Assembly (NCBI RefSeq): GCF_030548205.1
Contig: NZ_JAUORV010000002.1
Span: 124,001-188,000, forward strand
Direction: 5' to 3'
From: Aliiglaciecola sp. 3_MG-2023
GTDB taxonomy: Bacteria; Pseudomonadota; Gammaproteobacteria; Enterobacterales; Alteromonadaceae
DNA length: 64,000 nt
Shown: positions 1 to 9,895 of the stretch, in pieces
Numbering within the stretch: the stretch's first letter is position 1
How the letters are laid out: each line of letters opens with the position of its first letter
Notes under the pieces: model-generated
The model's input: the letters and a program-made list of their open reading frames with translations, nothing else
Told to the model about the DNA's origin: nothing
Databases searched by the model: none
Translations under genes and position numbers: made by a program

Positions 1-2
1 GA

Positions 3-305
3 AAAGCAGCTTCAGGAGATTTACCTCCGATTAAGCAATGTGCAGAAATTTGGCACCAACGTCTGCTGTCTGCATTCAGCCCCAAGCTCACCCTTCTCAT
101 CGGGCAATATGCTCAAAACTATTATTTAAAAGACAAATCAAATGTCACCAACAGAGTAAAGAATTGGCAGCGATACCTTCCCAAGTACATTGTGCTTCCT
201 CACCCTTCTCCACGAAATAACATTTGGTTGAAGAAAAATGAATGGTTTGAACAATCTGTATTGCCGCAGATTAAGAGTCGAATACAAACCGCCTGTCATT
301 CATAA
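3..305 (+). CDS. Uracil-DNA glycosylase-family protein (C-terminal part, cut by window edge)
   Basis: An open frame runs from the window edge to the TAA at 303-305 with no start codon inside, so only about 100 C-terminal residues are present. The conceptual protein contains GDLPP, WHQRLL, LIGQYAQ, YLPKY, the LPHPSPRN block and a W-x5-WFE-x4-P tail. This is the pattern I know from the UDG-superfamily proteins annotated simply as uracil-DNA glycosylase family, where HPSP is the second active-site loop. Such proteins remove uracil from DNA or are relatives of unknown substrate; the first catalytic motif lies outside the window. The gene converges on the EAL regulator that ends at 350. Confidence 0.75.
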   Translation, partial: KAASGDLPPIKQCAEIWHQRLLSAFSPKLTLLIGQYAQNYYLKDKSNVTNRVKNWQRYLPKYIVLPHPSPRNNIWLKKNEWFEQSVLPQIKSRIQTACHS

Positions 306-349
306 TGAGCTCGCCGATTTATATTGAGATGATGTAATTGAAATCGTGA

Positions 350-2572
350 CTAATAACTGTCTAAAAACTTAACGAGTTCATCAAATGCCATTGGCTTAGC
401 GTACAAATACCCTTGTGCTTCATCACAACCCAATTTTAACATGTAACTGGCCTGTTCGCGCTTTTCAATTCCTTCAGCTATGGTATGTAATCCCAAACGG
501 TTACCTAATGTTACAATGGTTTCAGCAATAAAAGCCGATTGGTTTGGTTTAATTTCATTAATAAATGATCTATCAATCTTCAATCTGTCTAAGGGTAACT
601 GCTGTAAGTAGCTCATTGAAGAAAATCCCGTTCCAAAGTCATCGATGGCTATTTTCACCCCGAACTCTTTCAGCTCTTTCAGCGACTCGACAACAATCTG
701 AGGTTCATCCATTACCACGCTTTCGGTTATTTCCAACTCTAACTGTGCTGGCACTAATGCATGCTTACTGACAGAGGTTTTTACCCCTTGAACAAAATCA
801 GGATCTCTAAATTGCGGCATAGAAATATTTACGGCCATACGCAAGTCATCGTAGCCTTTGTCTGTTAACACTTTGAGGTGCCGACAAGACTCTTCCAATA
901 CCCAAGCACCAATTTCAATAATCAGTCCTGAATACTCCGCTAATGGAACAAAGACGGCTGGAGAAATAAAGCCTTCATTCTCAGTTGGCCAGCGTAATAA
1001 TGCTTCCATGCCAACAACCTGTTCAGTCACCAAATCAACTTGTGGTTGATACCACACCTCTAGCTTTCGTGCAGAGAAATCGGTTCGAAGTTGCCGAATT
1101 AAACCTAACCGCCAAGTCGTCTTTTCTTCCATTTCCGGTTCGTAGTAACCGTAATTGGTATTTAAATCTTTTTTAGCGCGATTTAAAGCAATATTGGTTT
1201 GTTTTAATAAATTAATGCCCGTGCAATCGTCATCTATTAGCTTACAAAATCCCATTGTAATGTTAATGGGTAGAGTATGGTCACCGGCTTTGAAGGGAAA
1301 TGCGAACAGTGAATTAACTCTTTCAGGATTAACCACTTCTTCAGAACCAATTAGCCCGAAAACGTCGGCCCCAATACGGCCCATCCTGACTTTAGCCCCC
1401 AAACTATCTTGAACACGTCTAGATACTGCTTTGAGAAGATTATTCCCCGCATCTTGTCCTAAACCATCATTCACGTCTGAAAAGTGTTTAATATCCAGTA
1501 ACGCCACAACATTGTAGCCGGTACTTGTCATCACCGCAGTCTCATCAAGCATATTAATGAATTCATTGCGATTGGGCAGTTTAGTTAACCAGTCTTTAAA
1601 CGCCGCGGTACGTAATTGATGGAACAAGTTTACATTTTCATAACCGATAGAAATACTGTGTAAAAAAACTTCCAATAGCTTCCGGTCTAGTGAATTTAAG
1701 GTTTCTTTGGCGTTAAGAAAAACAGCAGCGTCGTAACCAGAACTATTTAGATACAAAACAGAATAATTTTCTTCGTAAACATGTTCTTTTTTGGATAGAC
1801 ATTGACTAACCGACTCGACAATCTTTTTATTATGCAGGTTATCTAAACTCTCATTTATATATTTAGCATATTCACCTGCCGCCCCTAAAACGTAAACACT
1901 GTTATCTTCTTTATCAAGAATTGCCCCTGCTCTGGCACAGACAACACCACTGGCATCAAGACCAATAAGTGAGCTAATTTGAGTGACTATACCTTCGCAA
2001 AAACCCTTAACCGAGTGCTCTTCTAATAAATTCGCTGAAGAATGAATAATCTTTTCTAAGCCCATACGGCTTTGATTTATGGTGAGGATTTGCTGATAAG
2101 AACGCAAAGAAGCAATGATGGTTGTAACTAGTTTACTACGCGTAAGTTCGGTTTTCGTTTTGTAATCGTTAATGTCGTATTCTTTAATAACACTTTCTTC
2201 TGGCGCATAACCTGGTTGCCCAGTCCGCAAGATTATTCTAGGCTCCATTATCTTTAGCTCTTCACGCATTTTTCGCGCGACCACTAACCCAGCGTCATCG
2301 GTTTCCATTACAACATCTAGGAGTATTATAGCGAGTTTACTGCCTAATTTTTCTATAATAGTAAGTGCTTGCTCACCTGAATAGGCGTGATGGAAGAATA
2401 GCTTTTTATCATTGAGCTGTAAATCTGACAGCGCTAATCTCGTTACTGAATGAATTTCCTCATCGTCATCAACTACTAACACATTCCAGTGACCTAAATG
2501 CGTCTCCTGTTCTTGTGATTCGTCTTCATCCAAGAAAATCAATTCATCATTTTCATAATCCGTTGGAGACAT
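350..2572 (-). CDS. Response regulator with DUF3369-like sensor, degenerate GGDEF and EAL phosphodiesterase domains
   Basis: A 740-residue cytoplasmic c-di-GMP signalling protein. A receiver domain (about 28-155) has acidic residues D35-D36 and the phospho-acceptor D86. A DUF3369/GAF-like region (about 165-310) follows, typical of this receiver architecture. The cyclase domain (about 325-480) reads GADVF at 401-405 instead of GGDEF and is probably inactive. The EAL domain (about 495-740) keeps EALLRW (523-528), the ELEITES block, IDDFGTG and AEGIE, so c-di-GMP hydrolysis is expected. The start is preceded by GAAGGATGA, a good ribosome binding site. No histidine kinase is adjacent, so the input partner is unknown. 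It is divergent from the TIGR03899 gene. Confidence 0.9.
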   Translation of the reverse strand: MSPTDYENDELIFLDEDESQEQETHLGHWNVLVVDDDEEIHSVTRLALSDLQLNDKKLFFHHAYSGEQALTIIEKLGSKLAIILLDVVMETDDAGLVVARKMREELKIMEPRIILRTGQPGYAPEESVIKEYDINDYKTKTELTRSKLVTTIIASLRSYQQILTINQSRMGLEKIIHSSANLLEEHSVKGFCEGIVTQISSLIGLDASGVVCARAGAILDKEDNSVYVLGAAGEYAKYINESLDNLHNKKIVESVSQCLSKKEHVYEENYSVLYLNSSGYDAAVFLNAKETLNSLDRKLLEVFLHSISIGYENVNLFHQLRTAAFKDWLTKLPNRNEFINMLDETAVMTSTGYNVVALLDIKHFSDVNDGLGQDAGNNLLKAVSRRVQDSLGAKVRMGRIGADVFGLIGSEEVVNPERVNSLFAFPFKAGDHTLPINITMGFCKLIDDDCTGINLLKQTNIALNRAKKDLNTNYGYYEPEMEEKTTWRLGLIRQLRTDFSARKLEVWYQPQVDLVTEQVVGMEALLRWPTENEGFISPAVFVPLAEYSGLIIEIGAWVLEESCRHLKVLTDKGYDDLRMAVNISMPQFRDPDFVQGVKTSVSKHALVPAQLELEITESVVMDEPQIVVESLKELKEFGVKIAIDDFGTGFSSMSYLQQLPLDRLKIDRSFINEIKPNQSAFIAETIVTLGNRLGLHTIAEGIEKREQASYMLKLGCDEAQGYLYAKPMAFDELVKFLDSY

Positions 2573-2745
2573 TCATCCTTCCACCATACAAACACCATAA
2601 TTGGTGAATTCTGTTGTTTACTACCTAAACATATCTCAATATGTAACAAAGAGGAATTATAATTGTAGCAAAAAACAGCAGACTCGCCTTTTTTATTTGA
2701 TTTTCGTCAAAAAGTGCAAATTCGTCAATTTAAATAATTTTCGGT

Positions 2746-2751
2746 TATAAT
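2746..2751 (+). promoter_or_regulatory. Candidate -10 element for the TIGR03899 gene
   Basis: A perfect TATAAT lies 33 bases upstream of the ATG at 2785. The -35 position holds only a weak CGTCAA. Two copies of TTCGTCAA occur at 2703-2710 and 2721-2728. This is a pattern match only. Confidence 0.4.
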
Positions 2752-2784
2752 CATTTTTTCGTTATTCAGGTCAATTTACCCCTT

Positions 2785-3684
2785 ATGAAAATAGATTCTA
2801 ATGTGCCGCCTTCCCATTTAATGCAGAAAAAAGACGCTGCGGCAAAAACAAAGCAGCAAGCTGAGGTAGCAGCGACTCATAAGGCTAATGCAGAGCATAC
2901 CAAGCAGGCGAAACTCAAAATGCTGCAATGGTTTAGTCGAGCCGGTATTGCCATTGGGCATAAAAGCGCAATAGAACAAGATTTACATAAAAAAGTGAAT
3001 CGACATCAGTTTGTTAAAGCCCAACGAAAGTTAAAAAACTTGGAACGGATCTTCGCATTGGCAACGGATTTCAGCCAAGAACAGGCCGTTCAAGACGAAC
3101 TAGATCCGGATTGGTTCTTCAGTTTTAGCGAAATGGCAGAAAATATTAACTCTCCCGCGATGCAAGAATTATGGGCGAAAATATTCACAGTAGAGATAAG
3201 TGTACCAGGTTCATTTTCCCTTAAAACCTTACAAACCTTAAAAAACTTAACCCATAGAGACGCGAAAATACTCAAGCTAGCAGTAGGTATGGCGACAAGA
3301 AGAAAAGGTGAGCATGGGTTAAAAATTATCTATGGTTACCATCGAAAACCCAGTATTTTATCTGTTTTCAGATTAACCAAAAATGAGCAAATTAATTTAG
3401 CGGAACACGGCTTAGCTTATCCAGATCTGTTATCGTTAATGGATCTCGGTCTAATTTATAATAGTGAGATTGAGACCAGTGAACTTGAAACTCAAAGTCG
3501 CTTACAATACCGCTGTGGTGGCGAAACTTTTCATCTCGCCCCGAAGAAAAGAGGATTGAGTTTGCAGTATTATAAATTCACCTCAATAGGCTCTGAATTA
3601 GCACGCTTAATTAATAGCACCGTAAATCAACACTATTTAGATAACTTGTTAATATTACTTGCAAGTGAATTCGAGTTAAATTGA
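2785..3684 (+). CDS. TIGR03899 / DUF2806-like protein
   Basis: A 299-residue protein with a lysine- and alanine-rich, coiled-coil-like N-terminus (about 10-60) followed by a conserved globular part. The block LDPDWFF, the segment around NSPAMQELWAKI and the PGSFSLKTL stretch are what I associate with TIGR03899/DUF2806 proteins of Vibrio, Shewanella and Alteromonas. Function is unknown. No signal peptide or membrane segment is visible, so it is probably cytoplasmic. It is monocistronic: the EAL regulator is divergent and yghU starts 87 bases downstream. The ATG has only a weak AGG upstream. Confidence 0.7.
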   Translation: MKIDSNVPPSHLMQKKDAAAKTKQQAEVAATHKANAEHTKQAKLKMLQWFSRAGIAIGHKSAIEQDLHKKVNRHQFVKAQRKLKNLERIFALATDFSQEQAVQDELDPDWFFSFSEMAENINSPAMQELWAKIFTVEISVPGSFSLKTLQTLKNLTHRDAKILKLAVGMATRRKGEHGLKIIYGYHRKPSILSVFRLTKNEQINLAEHGLAYPDLLSLMDLGLIYNSEIETSELETQSRLQYRCGGETFHLAPKKRGLSLQYYKFTSIGSELARLINSTVNQHYLDNLLILLASEFELN

Positions 3685-3771
3685 GCCTCATCACTTTAGT
3701 TTTTCAGTTACACCCCAATCTCATTATTCTAAGTAATGCTGCCCCCTTAACTAAAAATATCAGGAGCTAAA

Positions 3772-4632
3772 ATGAGTGACTCTTATACCCCGCCCAAAGT
3801 ATGGACCTGGAATAAAGACAGCGGTGGAAAATTTGCAAATATTAATAGACCTATTTCTGGAGCAACCCACGAAAAAGATCTTCCCGTTGGTAAGCACCCA
3901 TTGCAACTATACTCATTGGCAACACCAAATGGCGTGAAAGTCACAGTGATGCTAGAAGAACTACTAGAAAATGGACATACAGGGGCTGAATACGACGCTT
4001 ATTTAGTGGATATTTTAGAAGGCGATCAATTTAGTAGTGGGTTTGTTGCTGCAAACCCCAACTCCAAAATTCCTGCTTTGGTTGATCACAGTACGCCGAA
4101 ACCTACCCGTGTGTTTGAATCGGGCTCTATACTCCTCTACTTAGCAGAAAAGTTTAATGCATTCATTCCACAAGATCCGGCACTGCGAACCGAATGTATT
4201 TCATGGTTATTCTGGCAAATGGCCAGTGCGCCATTATTAGGAGGAGGATTCGGTCATTTTTATGCTTACGCCCCTGAAAAATTGGAATATCCCATAGACC
4301 GCTACACCATGGAAATAAAACGCCAACTTGACGTGCTCGACAAGCTACTAGCGGATAATAAATACATGTGTGGAGACGAATACACCATTGCAGATATCGC
4401 AACTTGGCCATGGTATGGTGCATTAGTCAAAGGCTTAGCCTATGACGCCGCCGAATTCATTGAGGCACATACCTACAAGAATGTTATTCGATGGGCCGAT
4501 GAAATTGCTGAACGCCCCGCAGTTCAGCGTGGCAGAATGGTCAATAAAACCTGGGGAGAACCGGAATCTCAGTTGCGTGAACGTCATGATGCCAGTGATT
4601 TCGAAACAAAAACCCAAGATAAAATAGGTTAG
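3772..4632 (+). CDS. yghU: Glutathione-dependent disulfide-bond oxidoreductase YghU (GST family)
   Basis: A 286-residue glutathione S-transferase-fold protein, matching the usual YghU length. The N-terminal extension (YTPPKVWTW, GKFANINRP) and the thioredoxin-like domain with SLATPNGVKV and NPNSKIPAL are diagnostic of YghU rather than short GSTs. ESGSILLYLAE is the glutathione-binding segment. The C-terminal helical domain begins around residue 130 (WLFWQM, GGGFGHFY). YghU-type enzymes reduce small disulfides using two glutathiones instead of a catalytic cysteine. The ATG follows AGGAGCTAAA, a strong ribosome binding site. It converges on cysH, with a perfect 15-bp hairpin between the two stops. 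Confidence 0.93.
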   Translation: MSDSYTPPKVWTWNKDSGGKFANINRPISGATHEKDLPVGKHPLQLYSLATPNGVKVTVMLEELLENGHTGAEYDAYLVDILEGDQFSSGFVAANPNSKIPALVDHSTPKPTRVFESGSILLYLAEKFNAFIPQDPALRTECISWLFWQMASAPLLGGGFGHFYAYAPEKLEYPIDRYTMEIKRQLDVLDKLLADNKYMCGDEYTIADIATWPWYGALVKGLAYDAAEFIEAHTYKNVIRWADEIAERPAVQRGRMVNKTWGEPESQLRERHDASDFETKTQDKIG

Positions 4633-4643
4633 ATATCATTTAA

Positions 4644-4677
4644 CCATATACACTGAACCGGAGTTCAGTGTATATGG
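4644..4677. terminator. Perfect 15-bp inverted repeat between convergent yghU and cysH
   Basis: Arms at 4644-4658 and 4663-4677 are exact reverse complements (CCATATACACTGAAC and its complement) around a CGGA loop. It lies 11 bases past the yghU stop and 52 before the cysH stop, so it can serve both strands. There is no long T-run: the plus side reads into CTATTTTTC about 10 bases later. Confidence 0.6.
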
Positions 4678-4729
4678 CATTGTGCTATTTTTCATACCTG
4701 AGAAACACCACAAAATGTTGGCCGAGTAA

Positions 4730-5494
4730 TTAGATTCCGTCACCAAATTCGTGAAGGCCACATTCGCGTTTTAACCCAAAGAAACGAGTATCTTGCTCAC
4801 TCATTCCGGCTTCTAAGGCTCTAGAAGTATGCCAGTCACCAATAGACACAAAACCTTTCTCCCACAGAGGATGGTAAGGCAGATCGTGTGCTTTAAGATA
4901 TTGATGAAGCGCTTTATTTGATTGATCAATGATAGGATAAACTTTAGTTTGTCCATTTAATCTTTGTAGTACATTCAAGTTTTCACGAGTATCCGACTGA
5001 GAGCGTCTTAAACCGGCAAACCAAGTTCCAACATTCAGCTCTTTCAAAGCTCGTTGCATTGGTAGAACCTTGTTCATCTTGTTGTACTTCTCGATGCCTT
5101 CAATTCCTTGTTCCCACAATAAACCATGACGCGCTTCTTGCCATGCTGCAGACTCAGGTGCTCGATACACTTTTAAATTGAGTTTAAGCCGTTCGGTTAG
5201 TTCATCAATGAAATTATAGGTTTCTGGAAAAAGATAGCCAGTATCAGTGAGCACAACAGGAATATCGGAATATTCTTGAGACAACAAATGCAGCATGACC
5301 GCTGATTGCGCACCAAAACTAGACGACACTATGTGTTCACCAGGTAGATGCTCGAGTGCCCAAACAACCCGCTGTTGCGGCGTTTGTTTTTCAAGATCTG
5401 CATTTAACTCTGCGAATTGCTCAGTGCTTAGATTGTTAACCCAATCTGCTGCACGGGCATTTTCGCCTGAATTTTGAAACACTGCGTTAGGCAT
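4730..5494 (-). CDS. cysH: Phosphoadenosine phosphosulfate (PAPS) reductase
   Basis: Reduces PAPS to sulfite with thioredoxin or glutaredoxin in the cytoplasm, the step before CysJI. About 254 residues. [12 protein letters not shown] is the PP-loop-like nucleotide site, DTGYLFPET follows, and the C-terminal ECGLH holds the catalytic cysteine (C245 with this start). The extra CC/C-x2-C iron-sulfur ligands of APS reductases are absent, so this is the E. coli type. I place the start at the ATG at 5494 (MPNAVFQ), overlapping the cysI stop by 8 bases as expected for translational coupling. An in-frame ATG at 5518 would add eight residues. Last gene of cysJIH. Confidence 0.95.
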   Translation of the reverse strand: MPNAVFQNSGENARAADWVNNLSTEQFAELNADLEKQTPQQRVVWALEHLPGEHIVSSSFGAQSAVMLHLLSQEYSDIPVVLTDTGYLFPETYNFIDELTERLKLNLKVYRAPESAAWQEARHGLLWEQGIEGIEKYNKMNKVLPMQRALKELNVGTWFAGLRRSQSDTRENLNVLQRLNGQTKVYPIIDQSNKALHQYLKAHDLPYHPLWEKGFVSIGDWHTSRALEAGMSEQDTRFFGLKRECGLHEFGDGI

Positions 5495-7196
5495 AAAAAT
5501 CCTTGGCTGAATTAACAACCGGAGCGATGACTTTAGCGCGAATTAAAAAGTCACCAAAACCTTCGTCTTGATTACCTTCTTTAGCCCAACGACCAATGAG
5601 TTCATCGAGGTGAGCTAAAATCTCTTGCTCGCTAATATTTTCTTTATACATTTTAGGAATGCGTGTGCCCTGACGATCACCACCTAAGTGGAAATTGTAT
5701 TTACCCGGACCTTTACCCACTAAACCAACCTCAGCAAGCATCGCTCGACCACAACCATTAGGACAGCCAGTGACACGAAATATAATACTGCGGTCAGCTA
5801 CATTGTGTTTTGCAAGCAAACCCTCGATTTCGGTTACTGCATCAGGCAAATAACGTTCAGCTTCTGCCATTGCCAAAGGACAAGTTGGCAATGAAACACA
5901 GGCCATTGAATCGAGACGTTGATTACTGACTCCATCAGAAATCAATCCATGGGTTTTAGCCAAGGTTTCAATTTCTTCTTTCTGCTCTGCCGGAACGCCT
6001 GCAATTACCAAGTTTTGATTGGCAGTTAAACGAAAATCACCTTTATGCACTTTGGCTATCTCAGCACAACCTGTTTTTAAGGTTTTACCCGGATAGTCAA
6101 GAATACGACCGTTTTCAATAAATACGGTTAAATGATACTTACCATCAACGCCTTCAACCCATCCAAAACGGTCACCACGAGATGTAAACTCGTAAGGGCG
6201 GCTTTGCGCAAATTCAATTCCCGCACGCTTTTCAACTTCGGCTTTAAAGTTCTCTACACCAACACGCTCAAGGGTATATTTGGTTTTCGCGTTTTTACGG
6301 TTAACACGATTTCCCCAATCCCGTTGAGTACCCACGACAGCGGCAGCCACATCCAACGTCTTATCCAAAGGAATATAACCGAAGTCGTCTGCTTTACGTG
6401 GGTAAGTCGAGTGATCACCATGGGTCATGGCTAAGCCACCGCCGACTAAGACGTTAAAACCAATTAGCTTGCCGTTTTCAGCAATAGCAACAAAATTGAG
6501 ATCATTTGCATGCACATCAATATCGTTATGTGGTGGTATAACAACCGTCGTTTTGAACTTACGAGGTAAATAGTTGTTACCTAAAATCGGTTCATTTTCA
6601 GTGGTTTCGACCTTTTCACCATCTAACCAAATTTCTGCATATGCACGAGTTTTGGGGAGCAAATGTTCACTAATTTTTTTAGCCCACTCGTACGCTTCTT
6701 GATGAACCGCAGACTCAACCGGGTTTGAAGTACACAAAACATTACGGTTAACGTCACCGGCAGTCGCTATTGAATCGATGCCCACTTTATTAAGGGTTTG
6801 ATGCATTAATTTAATTTGCGGCTTTAGAACACCGTGAAACTGGAAAGTTTGACGGGTAGTTAATCGAATACTGCCGTAAAGACTATGATCTGCTGCAAAC
6901 TTATCAATGGCCAACCATTGATCGGGAGAAATAATTCCACCTGGTAAACGAGCACGCAACATCACATTTTGTAAGGGTTCTAATTTTTGTTTAGCCCGCT
7001 CAGCTCGGATATCACGATCATCTTGCTGGTACATACCGTGGAATCGAATCAACTGAAAATTGTCAGCGGTAAAACCACCGGTTAAATCATCTTTAAGATC
7101 TTGGGCAATTGTGCCACGTAAAAAGTTACTTTCGCCTTTTATACGTTCGTTTTCTGCCAACTTACCTTCAACAATAAATTTTTTATCGGAGCTCAT
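5487..7196 (-). CDS. cysI: Sulfite reductase [NADPH] hemoprotein beta subunit
   Basis: Six-electron reduction of sulfite to sulfide on siroheme coupled to a [4Fe-4S] cluster. 569 residues, the usual length. Cluster and siroheme ligands are visible as C-x5-C (CVSLPTC) and C-x3-C (CPNGC) in the C-terminal third. Siroheme-contacting stretches include the TRQTFQFHG block near residue 110 and GDVNRNVLC near 165. The ATG overlaps the cysJ stop by one base (TAATG), so the subunits are translationally coupled. The C-terminal end overlaps cysH. With cysJ and cysH it forms the assimilatory sulfate-reduction operon. Confidence 0.97.
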   Translation of the reverse strand: MSSDKKFIVEGKLAENERIKGESNFLRGTIAQDLKDDLTGGFTADNFQLIRFHGMYQQDDRDIRAERAKQKLEPLQNVMLRARLPGGIISPDQWLAIDKFAADHSLYGSIRLTTRQTFQFHGVLKPQIKLMHQTLNKVGIDSIATAGDVNRNVLCTSNPVESAVHQEAYEWAKKISEHLLPKTRAYAEIWLDGEKVETTENEPILGNNYLPRKFKTTVVIPPHNDIDVHANDLNFVAIAENGKLIGFNVLVGGGLAMTHGDHSTYPRKADDFGYIPLDKTLDVAAAVVGTQRDWGNRVNRKNAKTKYTLERVGVENFKAEVEKRAGIEFAQSRPYEFTSRGDRFGWVEGVDGKYHLTVFIENGRILDYPGKTLKTGCAEIAKVHKGDFRLTANQNLVIAGVPAEQKEEIETLAKTHGLISDGVSNQRLDSMACVSLPTCPLAMAEAERYLPDAVTEIEGLLAKHNVADRSIIFRVTGCPNGCGRAMLAEVGLVGKGPGKYNFHLGGDRQGTRIPKMYKENISEQEILAHLDELIGRWAKEGNQDEGFGDFLIRAKVIAPVVNSAKDFYA

Positions 7197-9019
7197 TAGT
7201 ACACATCCTTCTGATAACGCTTAGCACGGCGCATTTCGGTTAAATACGTTTCCGCATCTGCTTCACTTTTTCCACCGTGTTCTTGAACAACAGTCAAAAG
7301 TGCATCATGAACATCTTTAGCCATGTGGGTTGCATCACCACATACGTAAAAATGTGCGCCTTGCTCTAACCAGTCAAATAACTCAGCACCATTTTCTAGG
7401 ATACGATGCTGTACATAAATTTTTTGTTCTTGGTCACGGGAAAATGCCAAGCTCACTTTGTCGACAACACCATCTTTAACAAAACGCTGCCATTCAGTTT
7501 GATATAGGAAGTCTTGGGTAAAACTTGGATTACCGAAGAACAACCAATTTTTGCCTTCGGCTTCTTCTTCTGCGCGCTGTTGCATGAAGGCTCTAAAAGG
7601 CGCAATACCAGTACCAGGCCCTACCATGATAACCGGTGTTTCTGGGCTTTCTGGTAAGCGGAAGTTGTTGTTATGCTCCACAAACACCTTCAACTCTTGG
7701 CCTTCTTCTAAGCGTTTACCTAAGAAGTTAGACGCTGAGCCATGGCGCACATTGCCGTTAACGTCGTATTCAACCATTGCCACAGTAAGGTGTACTTCGT
7801 CATCTACTTCAGTTTGACTAGAGGCAATTGAATATAACCTTGGGGTAATCGGTCTAAGGGCTCTAGCTAACTGTTCAGCAGTGATATTTGCAGGGAAATC
7901 AGCAACAATATCGACGATTTGCTTATCCGCTAAATACTCTCTGAGTTTTGCTTTGTCATCGAACAAAGCCTGCAGTTTTTCATTTGGCGCAGACTCTAAA
8001 TAACTTTTTACGAAGGTTGGGTAGCTTAAGGTCAACTCAAATTTTTCAATGAGTGCCTGCTTAATGCTTAAGGCGTCTTTGCCAACCTCAACACTTTCAT
8101 TTTCATCAACCCCAACCAGGTTTAATAACTCGCTCACTAAAGCTTCGTTATTGGTAAACCAAATACCTAAGGCATCCCCAGGTTGATATTGGATACCAGA
8201 ATCTTCGAGAGAAATCTCGATGTGACGAATGTCTTTAATAGAATCTCGCCCAGTTATTTTCTGGCTTTCTAACAAAGTTGCTGTAAATGGATTTTTCTTA
8301 GAATATTCTGACTTTGCAGTATTTACAGAAGTGCCGCTTACAGTTCCAGCAACAGGTTCAACAGGCGCTTGACTGGCAGCAAACTCTTCTTTTAGCTGAA
8401 TAGCAATCTGATCAAAAAATGCGTTAGTTACGGTTTCGTAATCCACGTCACAATCCAATCTTGGGGTAATGCGCTTGCCACCTAAAGCCTCAAGGCGAGC
8501 ATCAAAATCTTTCGCCGTTTGGCAGAAGAATTCGTAGCTACTGTCACCTAATCCAACCACAGCAAAATTTAACTCCGGTAATTTCGGTGCCTTTTTGCTG
8601 GCCACAAACTCATGAAGTTCAACGGCATCATCAGGAGCATCACCTTCTCCGTGGGTACTGACCACAATAAGAAGATGGGTTTCATTTTTAAGCTGCTTAG
8701 CTTTGTAATCAGCCATGCTGTGCAGGTTAACTTTTAGACCAGCATGCTGAGCTTTCTCTTTAAACTCTTGAGCCACACCTTTTGCGTTACCCGTTTGCGA
8801 GCCGAAAAGAATGGTGAGTTGCTTTTCAACAACAGAGGCTGATGCAGCAGGAGCTACAACTTGTCCAGCTGATTGTTGATGGGCCAAACCAGCCAAATAA
8901 CCACTCATCCAAGTAAGTTGATCATTGTTAAGCGGCGCTATGGCGCTATTAATTTGCTGCCACTGAGATTCGTTAATAACAGCTGTTGGCACTAGTGCCT
9001 GATTGTTTTTTGAAGACAT
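7196..9019 (-). CDS. cysJ: Sulfite reductase [NADPH] flavoprotein alpha subunit
   Basis: Passes electrons from NADPH through FAD and FMN to CysI. 607 residues. A flavodoxin-like FMN domain (about 67-210) starts with [14 protein letters not shown] and contains [13 protein letters not shown] variable linker follows, then a ferredoxin-NADP reductase module with RLYSIASS (FAD), [14 protein letters not shown] and [14 protein letters not shown] (NADPH), ending in the conserved RYQKDVY. First gene of cysJIH. The ATG sits directly after a long inverted repeat whose loop carries the AAAAGG ribosome binding site. Confidence 0.97.
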   Translation of the reverse strand: MSSKNNQALVPTAVINESQWQQINSAIAPLNNDQLTWMSGYLAGLAHQQSAGQVVAPAASASVVEKQLTILFGSQTGNAKGVAQEFKEKAQHAGLKVNLHSMADYKAKQLKNETHLLIVVSTHGEGDAPDDAVELHEFVASKKAPKLPELNFAVVGLGDSSYEFFCQTAKDFDARLEALGGKRITPRLDCDVDYETVTNAFFDQIAIQLKEEFAASQAPVEPVAGTVSGTSVNTAKSEYSKKNPFTATLLESQKITGRDSIKDIRHIEISLEDSGIQYQPGDALGIWFTNNEALVSELLNLVGVDENESVEVGKDALSIKQALIEKFELTLSYPTFVKSYLESAPNEKLQALFDDKAKLREYLADKQIVDIVADFPANITAEQLARALRPITPRLYSIASSQTEVDDEVHLTVAMVEYDVNGNVRHGSASNFLGKRLEEGQELKVFVEHNNNFRLPESPETPVIMVGPGTGIAPFRAFMQQRAEEEAEGKNWLFFGNPSFTQDFLYQTEWQRFVKDGVVDKVSLAFSRDQEQKIYVQHRILENGAELFDWLEQGAHFYVCGDATHMAKDVHDALLTVVQEHGGKSEADAETYLTEMRRAKRYQKDVY

Positions 9020-9063
9020 AAAAACGCTAACCTTTTAATTGATGTGGGCAGATTAGCGTTTTT
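9020..9063 (-). promoter_or_regulatory. Inverted repeat in the cysJ leader abutting the start codon
   Basis: An 11-bp perfect inverted repeat (9020-9030 with 9053-9063, core ACGCTAA/TTAGCGT) encloses a 22-base loop. On the minus strand the 3' arm ends in a T-run immediately before the cysJ ATG, and the AAAAGG ribosome binding site lies in the loop next to that arm. It could act as an attenuator or translational switch for cysJIH, or be a chance AT-rich repeat. Confidence 0.4.
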
Positions 9064-9133
9064 TATTATTGACAGGAAAGACCTAAATAGGATTTTTTAT
9101 TACTTAATGGACTTAGAAACGAACTTTATTGAC

Positions 9134-9892
9134 TTAAAAGTGAATTTCAATTCCAGCAAAGGCACCACTAAACTCTAGGTCTGAATAGATATCATCTAAA
9201 TCTTCTAATTCTAGAGAAGTCGCTCTGTATCCTAGCTGTAGCGTCATATCAATGGCTAGATTGTCTACAAATTGATAGACCAAAGCGATTTCATAATCAC
9301 TTAGAGAATGATCGTCGATGGCTAAATAACTTCCTTCGGCATACGCTCCCAAACCGGTAAAGGGTAAGCCAATGTAAAGTTTTGAGTACACCATTGGAAC
9401 TACACCTGAAAACTCTTCTCTGGCGAAATTAGACGTATCCGCGGTTTCTCTTACGAAAATTTCCCCGTCAACGTATTTTCCGTTGATACCAAAGTCGAAA
9501 CTGATTAAATCGTTATCGAATAATTCATAATACAAAATAAAATCGGTATTACTCATATCGACTTCGGTGGTTAACGGTGTATCCACACTAAAAATTTCGC
9601 CATTAAAAGTGAAAGTGCTGTTTAATGTAACGTCACCACTTGTGTCTAGTGTAGTCTGACGGACTTTAATGTTAGGAATTAACGGAATTGGATGCTCTAG
9701 CGCAACATAGAAGCTCGATTTAGTTTCGGTATCAAAATCAAATCTGGTTATATTGGCATCATTTGCAAAGCCACCTTCGGTATCCATGTTCCAGCCCTGC
9801 GCGCCCACATACAAACCTAATAATGTATCTGCTTGAACAGGAACAGCGACAACGGATGCCGCTAAAACTAATGATTTAATTCTGTGTTTCAC
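9134..9892 (-). CDS. TIGR04219-type outer-membrane beta-barrel protein
   Basis: 252 residues with a cleavable signal peptide (MKHRIKSLVLAASVVAVPVQA, cut after QA). The mature part alternates polar and hydrophobic residues in short strands and ends in a C-terminal phenylalanine (GIEIHF), the signature of a BAM-inserted barrel. LLGLYVGAQGWN at the mature N-terminus and the HPIPLIPNIK block are typical of the TIGR04219 family. Role unknown, perhaps a small porin or structural barrel. The start lies 3 bases after the DUF2333 stop, so the two are cotranscribed. The family call is from memory of these motifs. Confidence 0.8.
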   Translation of the reverse strand: MKHRIKSLVLAASVVAVPVQADTLLGLYVGAQGWNMDTEGGFANDANITRFDFDTETKSSFYVALEHPIPLIPNIKVRQTTLDTSGDVTLNSTFTFNGEIFSVDTPLTTEVDMSNTDFILYYELFDNDLISFDFGINGKYVDGEIFVRETADTSNFAREEFSGVVPMVYSKLYIGLPFTGLGAYAEGSYLAIDDHSLSDYEIALVYQFVDNLAIDMTLQLGYRATSLELEDLDDIYSDLEFSGAFAGIEIHF

Positions 9893-9895
9893 TTT

